NCBI RefSeq assembly: GCF_001544535.1
Contig: NZ_FCON02000008.1
Location: 62,001-126,000, forward strand
Origin: Caballeronia choica
GTDB lineage: Bacteria > Pseudomonadota > Gammaproteobacteria > Burkholderiales > Burkholderiaceae
DNA: 64,000 nt
Reading direction: 5' to 3'
Shown here: positions 58,622-64,000 of the stretch, one piece after another
How positions within the stretch are numbered: the first letter of the stretch is position 1
Layout of the letters: each line of letters begins with the position of its first letter
Made by a program: the position numbers and the translations under genes
The notes under the pieces: generated by a model
The model's input: the letters and a program-made list of their open reading frames with translations, nothing else
The model's database searches: none
What the model was told of the DNA's origin: nothing

Positions 58622-61189
58622 TCAGTCCAGCGGCCAGATTTCGCGGCTTGCTGCTCTTACTGCCTGAGCCGATTCGAGCGCGAGGGCATCCTCGGCACGC
58701 TGACGGCAAAGTGGGTAATCGAGATTGCGCACGCGCGCCTTGATGCCGGGCACCGACACCGGATCGACCGACAACTCGGTCACGCCCAGGCCGACGAGCA
58801 GCGGCACCGCGACCGGATCGCCGCCGAGCGCACCGCACACGCCGACCCACTTGCCGTGCTTCTCCGCGCCCTGCACGGCGGCCTTGATGAGGCGCAGCAC
58901 GGCCGGGTGCAGGCCGTCGGACTGAGCGGCGAGGTCCGGCTGGCAGCGGTCCATCGCGAGCGTGTATTGCGTGAGATCGTTGGTGCCGATCGAGAGAAAA
59001 TCGGCGTGCTTCGCGAGCTGGTCCGCGAGCAAGGCCGCCGACGGCACTTCGATCATCACGCCCACTTCGATCGGATCGGTGCGGCCGATTTCGCGCGAGA
59101 GTTCGTCGATGCGCTTCCTGAGGCGCACGAGTTCGCCCGCATCGGTGACCATCGGCAGGAGGATGCGCACCTTGCCGAACGGCTGCACGGCGATGAGGCC
59201 GCGCAACTGCTCGTCGAGGAGATCGGGGCGCACCTGCGCGAGACGGATGCCGCGCAAGCCGAGCGCCGGGTTCGTCTCGGGCGGCAGCGTCAGGTAGTCG
59301 ACTTCCTTGTCCGCGCCGACATCAAGGGTGCGGATGATCGCGGTGCGGCCCTTGAGCGCATCGACGATCGTTTGATAGCTGTCCTTGTGCTCGTCCTTCG
59401 TCGGCGCGGCCTGGCGATGGATGAACAGCAGTTCGGTGCGCAGCAGGCCGACCGAATCGGCGCCGTTGTCGACGGCGGTTTGCGCGTCGTCGAGTGTCGC
59501 GATGTTCGCGGCGACTTCGATCGTGCGTCCGTCGCGGGTTGCCGCCGCTTCGCCGGACGTGCGGCGGTTCACCTCGCGCACCCCCGCGAGACGCTGGCGT
59601 TCGAGCCGCGCACGCTCGACGTCGAGCGCGGTCGGCGCGTATTCCAGCCGTCCCGCCGATGCATCGACCACGACTTGCGTGCCTTCCGGCACCGCATGCA
59701 GCGCATCGCCGACGGCGACCAGCGCCGGAATGCCGATCTGGCGCGCGATGATCGCCGCGTGCGAGGTCGCGCCGCCACGCGCCATCACGAGCGCGGTGAC
59801 GCGCGTGCGGTCGAGCGACGACAGATCGGACGGCGTGAATTCGTCGGCGGCGAGGACGGCTTCGTCGGGCAACGAGCGGGCCGTCGAGTTCGTATAGCCA
59901 AGCGCGCGCAACACGCGCTTTTCGATGTCGCGCAAGTCGGCGGCGCGTTCGGCGAGCAGCGCGTCCTGGATGTTCGACAGCAACGCGATCTGCGCGCCAA
60001 TCGCCTCGCGCCACGCGTAACCGGCGCTCTTGCCGAGGCTGATCAAATCGCGCGCGGCGTCGAGCAGCGTCGGATCTTCGAGCAGCACGCGATGCACCGC
60101 GAAAATCCCCGCTTCGCCGACCGCGCCACGCTGCGACGCGGTGCGCACGGTTTCGTCGAGTTCCGCATCGACCTTTGCGATCGCGCGGTCGAGCGCATGG
60201 CTTTCCGAAGCCGACGTGGCGGTGGCCTGCTCGGGCGGCGTGATGTCCTGATCGTCCCAGCGGACCAGCTTGCCGACCGCGATGCCGGGCGCCGCGCAGA
60301 CCCCCGCGAGCGTGTTCGGATCGAGCGGCTGGCCGGGCGCGCGCTGGATCGTTTCCGGCGCCGGCGATTTCGCGCGTGCCGGCGTTTCCTCGACTTCGCC
60401 GTGCGCCGCGCGCAGCAATTCCGCAGCGACCGCTTCGACCGCTTCTGAAGCCTGCGCGCCAATGCCGAGCAACTCGATCGTCGCGCCTTCGCCCGCGCCG
60501 AGTCCCAGCAATCCGACGACGCTTTCGATCGGCGCCTTGCGGCCTTCGAAGCGCACTTCGACCTTCGCGTCGAAACCGCGCGCCGCTTCCCGGGCGCGCG
60601 CCGCCGGCCGCGCGTGCAGGCCGCCCGCATGGGCGAGCGTCACGTTGCGGCGGGCTTCGGCGGTGAAATTGGCGTCGCTGCGGGCGGCGTCGGCCTTCGC
60701 GCCGCCCTTGGCGCGCAGCACGAGCAATTGCCCCGCGCCCGCTTTCAGCACGCCGCGCCCGGCGCGCTCGACGACTTCGAACGCATCGCTATTGGCAATC
60801 GCGATCACCGAGACGAGACTCGGCGCATGTTGCGCGACGTAATCGGCGTCGAATTCGATCAGCACCTGACCGGCGCGCACGGCTGCGCCCTGCTCGACCT
60901 TCGGCGTGAAGCCCTTGCCGCCCAGCCCGACCGTATCGATGCCGATATGCAGCAGAATCTCGGCGCCCTGCGGCGAGCGCAGCGTCACCGCGTGATGCGT
61001 GCGGGCGAGATGCGTGATCGTGCCGTCGCAGGGCGCGACCAACACGCCGTCGAGCGGATCGATGCCGATGCCGTCGCCGAACATGCCTTCGGCGAAGACG
61101 GGATCGGGCACGCTGGCGAGCGGCACCACGGGGCCGGTGAACGGTGCGAGCAACACGAAATTGCCCGGGTTATCGGTGGAATGATTCAA
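58622..61189 (-). CDS. nagF: PTS EIIA-HPr-EI fusion phosphotransferase (NagF type)
   Basis: An 855-residue multiphosphoryl transfer protein. EIIA-Glc-like domain (about 1-150) has phospho-His in EILLHIGIDTVGL; HPr (about 180-265) has LAHAGGLHARPAA; EI (about 300-855) has GGATSHAAIIARQIGIP and the PEP-site GTNDLTQYTLAMDR. It takes phosphate from PEP to NagE within one chain. The start is likely TTG at 61189, seven bases after GAGGAG; an ATG at 61213 has no ribosome-binding site. Placed between nagB-II and nagE. Confidence 0.95.
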   Translation of the reverse strand: MNHSTDNPGNFVLLAPFTGPVVPLASVPDPVFAEGMFGDGIGIDPLDGVLVAPCDGTITHLARTHHAVTLRSPQGAEILLHIGIDTVGLGGKGFTPKVEQGAAVRAGQVLIEFDADYVAQHAPSLVSVIAIANSDAFEVVERAGRGVLKAGAGQLLVLRAKGGAKADAARSDANFTAEARRNVTLAHAGGLHARPAARAREAARGFDAKVEVRFEGRKAPIESVVGLLGLGAGEGATIELLGIGAQASEAVEAVAAELLRAAHGEVEETPARAKSPAPETIQRAPGQPLDPNTLAGVCAAPGIAVGKLVRWDDQDITPPEQATATSASESHALDRAIAKVDAELDETVRTASQRGAVGEAGIFAVHRVLLEDPTLLDAARDLISLGKSAGYAWREAIGAQIALLSNIQDALLAERAADLRDIEKRVLRALGYTNSTARSLPDEAVLAADEFTPSDLSSLDRTRVTALVMARGGATSHAAIIARQIGIPALVAVGDALHAVPEGTQVVVDASAGRLEYAPTALDVERARLERQRLAGVREVNRRTSGEAAATRDGRTIEVAANIATLDDAQTAVDNGADSVGLLRTELLFIHRQAAPTKDEHKDSYQTIVDALKGRTAIIRTLDVGADKEVDYLTLPPETNPALGLRGIRLAQVRPDLLDEQLRGLIAVQPFGKVRILLPMVTDAGELVRLRKRIDELSREIGRTDPIEVGVMIEVPSAALLADQLAKHADFLSIGTNDLTQYTLAMDRCQPDLAAQSDGLHPAVLRLIKAAVQGAEKHGKWVGVCGALGGDPVAVPLLVGLGVTELSVDPVSVPGIKARVRNLDYPLCRQRAEDALALESAQAVRAASREIWPLD

Positions 61190-61225
61190 CTGTGACTCCT
61201 CGGCACGACGCATCGGATGACTCGC

Positions 61226-62242
61226 TCAGTGAGTTTCGGTGACTTTGTTCAGGTGGCGCGGGGCGTCGGGATTGCGCCCGCGCGCGGCGGCGAGACCCGC
61301 TGCCATCACGTAGAAGGAAAGAATCGCGGCGATCGGATCGAGCGCCGGGTGGTCGGTGACGGCGAGCGGCAAGTCGGCTTCCGCGATGTCGTCGGGGGCG
61401 GCCAGCAGCACGCGCGCGCCGCGTGCGCGCATGTCGCGCGCGAGCTGGATGAGGCCCGCCTGTTCCGGTCCGCGCGGCGCGAAGACGAGCAGCGGATAGT
61501 CGCGGTCGATCAGTTCCATCGGGCCGTGACGTACTTCGGCGCTCGAAAACGCCTCCGCCTGGATGCCCGACGTTTCCTTCAACTTCAGCGCCGCTTCCTG
61601 CGCGATCGCGAGGCCGAGACCGCGGCCGATCACGATCATCCGGTCGACGCCTTTCAGTTCATCGACGGCTTTCGTCCAGTCGAGCTTGCCCGCTGCACGC
61701 AACGCGTCCGGCAGCGTCTTGAGCGCGTTGAGCAATTCCGTGTCGCGCTGGACGTGCGCGATGACGATCGCCGACAGCGACAGCATCGCGATATAGCTCT
61801 TCGTCGCCGCGACGCTCAGTTCGGCGCCGGCGAGCAGCGGCAGATGCCATTCGCAGGCGTCGGCGAGCGGCGAATTCGGCGCATTGACCGCCGCGACAGT
61901 GAACGCGCCCGCTTCGCGCAACGCCTGCATCGTGCCGACGAGATCGGGGCTCTTGCCCGACTGCGAGAACGCGACGGCGAGTTGACCGGAGACGCGCAAC
62001 GGCGCCTGCTGCAAGGTGGCGACCGACATCGGCAACGACGCGACCGGCACGCCGATGCGGCTCATCGTGAGGCTGGCGAAGTAACTCGCGGCGTGATCGG
62101 AACTGCCGCGCGCGACGGTCAGCGCGACGTGGCGCGGCTGTTCGGCGAGCTTGACGGCAAGGGCCTCGATGTTCGAGGTATCGGCGAGCTGGGCGGCGAC
62201 CACATCGGCGGACGCCAGCGCCTCATTAAGCATATTCGACAA
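61226..62242 (-). CDS. nagB: Glucosamine-6-phosphate deaminase, SIS type (NagB-II)
   Basis: A 338-residue protein with two SIS domains (about 35-170 and 200-330), motifs ARGSSDHAASYF, FSQSGKSPDLV and SSAEVRHGPMELI. It resembles the isomerase half of GlmS and NagB-II, which convert GlcN-6-P to fructose-6-P and ammonia. The start is probably TTG at 62242, six bases after AAGGAG; ATG at 62233 is the alternative. It overlaps the end of nagA by 8-17 nt. AgaS-like deaminase is another possible name, but context favours GlcNAc. Confidence 0.93.
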   Translation of the reverse strand: MSNMLNEALASADVVAAQLADTSNIEALAVKLAEQPRHVALTVARGSSDHAASYFASLTMSRIGVPVASLPMSVATLQQAPLRVSGQLAVAFSQSGKSPDLVGTMQALREAGAFTVAAVNAPNSPLADACEWHLPLLAGAELSVAATKSYIAMLSLSAIVIAHVQRDTELLNALKTLPDALRAAGKLDWTKAVDELKGVDRMIVIGRGLGLAIAQEAALKLKETSGIQAEAFSSAEVRHGPMELIDRDYPLLVFAPRGPEQAGLIQLARDMRARGARVLLAAPDDIAEADLPLAVTDHPALDPIAAILSFYVMAAGLAAARGRNPDAPRHLNKVTETH

Positions 62243-63329
62243 TCGATTCTCCTTCGACGTAAGTAGCCGTCAGCGCCAGTTCGCGGTCGATGACGACGAG
62301 GTCGGCCCACGCGCCGCGCGCGATGCGGCCACGGTCTTCGAGACCGAGGTAGTCGGCCGCGAAGCGCGACAGACGATTCGAGACGTCCGCGATCGGCAGG
62401 CCGATCGAGACGAGGTTGCGCAGCGCCTGATCCATCGTCAGCGTGCTGCCGGCGAGCGTGCCGTCGGCGAGCCGCACGCCGCCCATGCACTTCGTGACGT
62501 GCTGGCTGCCGAGGCGGTATTCGCCGTCGGGCATGCCGGACGCCGAAGTGCTGTCGGTGACGACGTAGAGATGCGGAATCGCGCGCAATGCCGCGCGAAT
62601 CGCGCCCGGATGGACATGCAGCAGGTCGGGGATCAGCTCCGCGTATTCCGCATGCGCGAGCGCCGCGCCGACCATGCCGGGATCGCGGTGATGCAGCGGC
62701 GACATCGCGTTGAACAGATGCGTGAAACCGCGCGCGCCGTGCTTGAGCGCGGCGACGGCGTCGTCGTAGGTGCCGAGCGAGTGGCCCATTTGCACCCGCA
62801 CGCCGCGCGCCGCGAGTTCGGTGATGATGTCCAGGTGGCCGGAGATTTCCGGCGCGATCGTGACGACGCGGATCGGCGCGAGCGAAAGATACTTCAGCAC
62901 TTCATCGCGCACGGCGACGGCAGCGGCGTCCGGCTGTGCGCCGAGCTTGCCGGGATTGATATATGGACCTTCGAGATGCACGCCGAGCACGCGTGCTCCG
63001 CCGGCCGCCCGGTATTTCGCCTGGTCGCCCAGGCCTGCGACGACGCGCATCAGTTCGTCACGCGGCGCGGTCATCGTCGTGGCGAGCAGGCTCGTCGTGC
63101 CGTGCTGCGCGTGTAATCGCGCGACGGTCTGCGCGGCATCGCCGCCTTCCATGATGTCGGCACCGCCGCCGCCGTGGACGTGCAGGTCGATGAAGCCGGG
63201 CAGGATGTAAGGCGCGCCGTTCGTCGACGGATCGACGCGCTCGCCTTCAAGCGACGTCACGCGTCCGTTCTCGAAGCGGATCGAACCGTGAATCCACCCG
63301 TCGGTGGTAAGTATGTTTCCTTTGAGCAT
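62226..63329 (-). CDS. nagA: N-acetylglucosamine-6-phosphate deacetylase
   Basis: A 367-residue amidohydrolase producing GlcN-6-P and acetate. Metal-site motifs are ILPGFIDLHVHGGGG, LGVHLEGPYINP, MGHSLGTYDD and HLFNAMSPLHHRDPG; the catalytic Asp is in VVTDSTSASG. It follows the regulator gene by 136 nt, where the nag promoter should lie, and overlaps nagB-II. Confidence 0.97.
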   Translation of the reverse strand: MLKGNILTTDGWIHGSIRFENGRVTSLEGERVDPSTNGAPYILPGFIDLHVHGGGGADIMEGGDAAQTVARLHAQHGTTSLLATTMTAPRDELMRVVAGLGDQAKYRAAGGARVLGVHLEGPYINPGKLGAQPDAAAVAVRDEVLKYLSLAPIRVVTIAPEISGHLDIITELAARGVRVQMGHSLGTYDDAVAALKHGARGFTHLFNAMSPLHHRDPGMVGAALAHAEYAELIPDLLHVHPGAIRAALRAIPHLYVVTDSTSASGMPDGEYRLGSQHVTKCMGGVRLADGTLAGSTLTMDQALRNLVSIGLPIADVSNRLSRFAADYLGLEDRGRIARGAWADLVVIDRELALTATYVEGESIVEYA

Positions 63330-63465
63330 GAAGTTCTCTATGAAACGCGATGCCTGGGTGAGACTGAAAACCGGTCGCGCCTTGCTGCGAGCAGGCTGAA
63401 ACTGCGTCCGGCGTCTTTGTCCTCTCGTTCTTGTTGTTCTCGGGTGCTGCGCGCCTGTGCCGGCG

Positions 63466-64000
63466 CTATCGGTGAAGCTCCGCGACGAAGTCGTAGTAGT
63501 CGTCGCGGCAGTACGTATCCGTCAGTTCGATCGCGCGCTGGTCCGACGTGTAGCCGATGCGCGTGATCACGAGGAGCGCCGCGCGCGGTGCGACGCCCAT
63601 CATTCGCGCGACTTCCGCGCCCGCGTTGACCGCGCGAAAATGCTGCAACGCGCGCACCACCGACAGGCCGCGCTCTTCCAGGTACCGATACAGCGACGCG
63701 CCGATCGCAAGCGGCTGCGGCACGACCGACGCGGGCAAGGTGGAATGCTCGACCGCCATCACGATGCCGTCCGCACGACGCAGGCGCCGCAGGCTCGCGA
63801 CGCCCGCACCGGGCGACAATCCCAGTTGCACCGTTTCGTCGCGGCTCGCCGTGCGCACTTCCCGCGCGAGCCAGATCGAATCGGGATTGAAACCACGCTG
63901 CTCCATCTTCGTCGTGAAGCCGGTGAGCCTCGACAGCGGATCTTCGACGCGCGGCGTGATGAAACTGCCCGCGCCGCGCACCCGGCGAATCAACCCTTGC
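63466..64000 (-). CDS. nagR: GntR/HutC-family regulator, NagR-like (N terminus outside window)
   Basis: About 178 residues of the C-terminal part; the DNA-binding wing is cut by the window edge, with QGLIRRVRGAGSFI as the last visible wing strand. The UTRA effector domain (about the last 150 residues) shows VEHSTLPASVVP and ITRIGYTSDQRAIELTDTYCRDDYY, typical of NagR/DasR, which sense GlcN-6-P or GlcNAc-6-P. Upstream of nagA on the same strand, consistent with control of the nag operon. Confidence 0.88.
   Translation of the reverse strand, partial: QGLIRRVRGAGSFITPRVEDPLSRLTGFTTKMEQRGFNPDSIWLAREVRTASRDETVQLGLSPGAGVASLRRLRRADGIVMAVEHSTLPASVVPQPLAIGASLYRYLEERGLSVVRALQHFRAVNAGAEVARMMGVAPRAALLVITRIGYTSDQRAIELTDTYCRDDYYDFVAELHR

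Noticed and set aside
58565-60448. Plus-strand open frame of 627 codons opposite the EIIA-HPr-EI gene
   Set aside because: Shadow frame; low-complexity, Arg/Ala-rich.

Overview
The window is GC-rich bacterial chromosome, densely coding on both strands, and looks like a member of the Burkholderiaceae (Paraburkholderia/Caballeronia-like; the genus is an inference). Support comes from family-typical gene order: kdsD-kdsC-lptC-lptA-lptB-rpoN-hpf-ptsN-hprK-rapZ, uvrA opposite an MFS gene and ssb, lolB-ispE-tRNA-Gln-prs-rplY-pth, a betaproteobacterial trimeric porin, and two-step NagA/NagB-II catabolism fed by a PTS. No insertion sequence, prophage, CRISPR array or rRNA operon was seen.

Layout. 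1-7.3 kb: end of a PLP-dependent deaminase, a MarR regulator with a DHA2 drug exporter, EcsC-family protein, HSL-type esterase, CHRD protein, a porin, and a divergent LysR regulator. 7.4-15.0 kb: an accessory signalling block, all on the minus strand, encoding three tandem RcsB-like response regulators, an aquaporin and a 1474-residue BvgS-like hybrid kinase. An AT-richer 0.5 kb gap precedes it. 15.5-21.7 kb: ssb, MFS transporter, uvrA, AI-2E-family membrane protein. 21.7-26.9 kb: purU, a NUDIX hydrolase, a LysE-family exporter, apt and a CPA2 antiporter, with an octanucleotide tandem repeat between the last two. 27.0-36.5 kb: KDO synthesis and LPS export genes running into rpoN, hpf, ptsN, hprK, rapZ and a LON-domain protein. 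36.5-48.8 kb: mutY/mutM facing a TPR protein, lolB, ispE, tRNA-Gln, prs, rplY, pth and hisC, then ferredoxin, coaD and rsmD opposite ftsY. 48.8-55.3 kb: ArgO-like exporter, a glutathione-dependent isomerase with a FAH hydrolase (gentisate-type ring-fission route), ybiB, leuA with a translated-looking leader ORF, a DUF4440 protein, and pagL. 55.6-64 kb: rpoH behind a perfect CIRCE operator, then a complete GlcNAc module (nagE, EIIA-HPr-EI fusion, nagB-II, nagA, and a truncated NagR-type GntR regulator).

Most of the window is conserved housekeeping sequence. The parts most worth a second look are the kinase/aquaporin/three-regulator block, the leader ORF coupled to leuA, the CIRCE-controlled rpoH promoter, the octamer repeat upstream of apt, the promoter-like element inside ispE, and the cysteine-less second EIIB domain of NagE. 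Coordinates of starts were chosen by Shine-Dalgarno position and family length; several genes appear to start at TTG or GTG.
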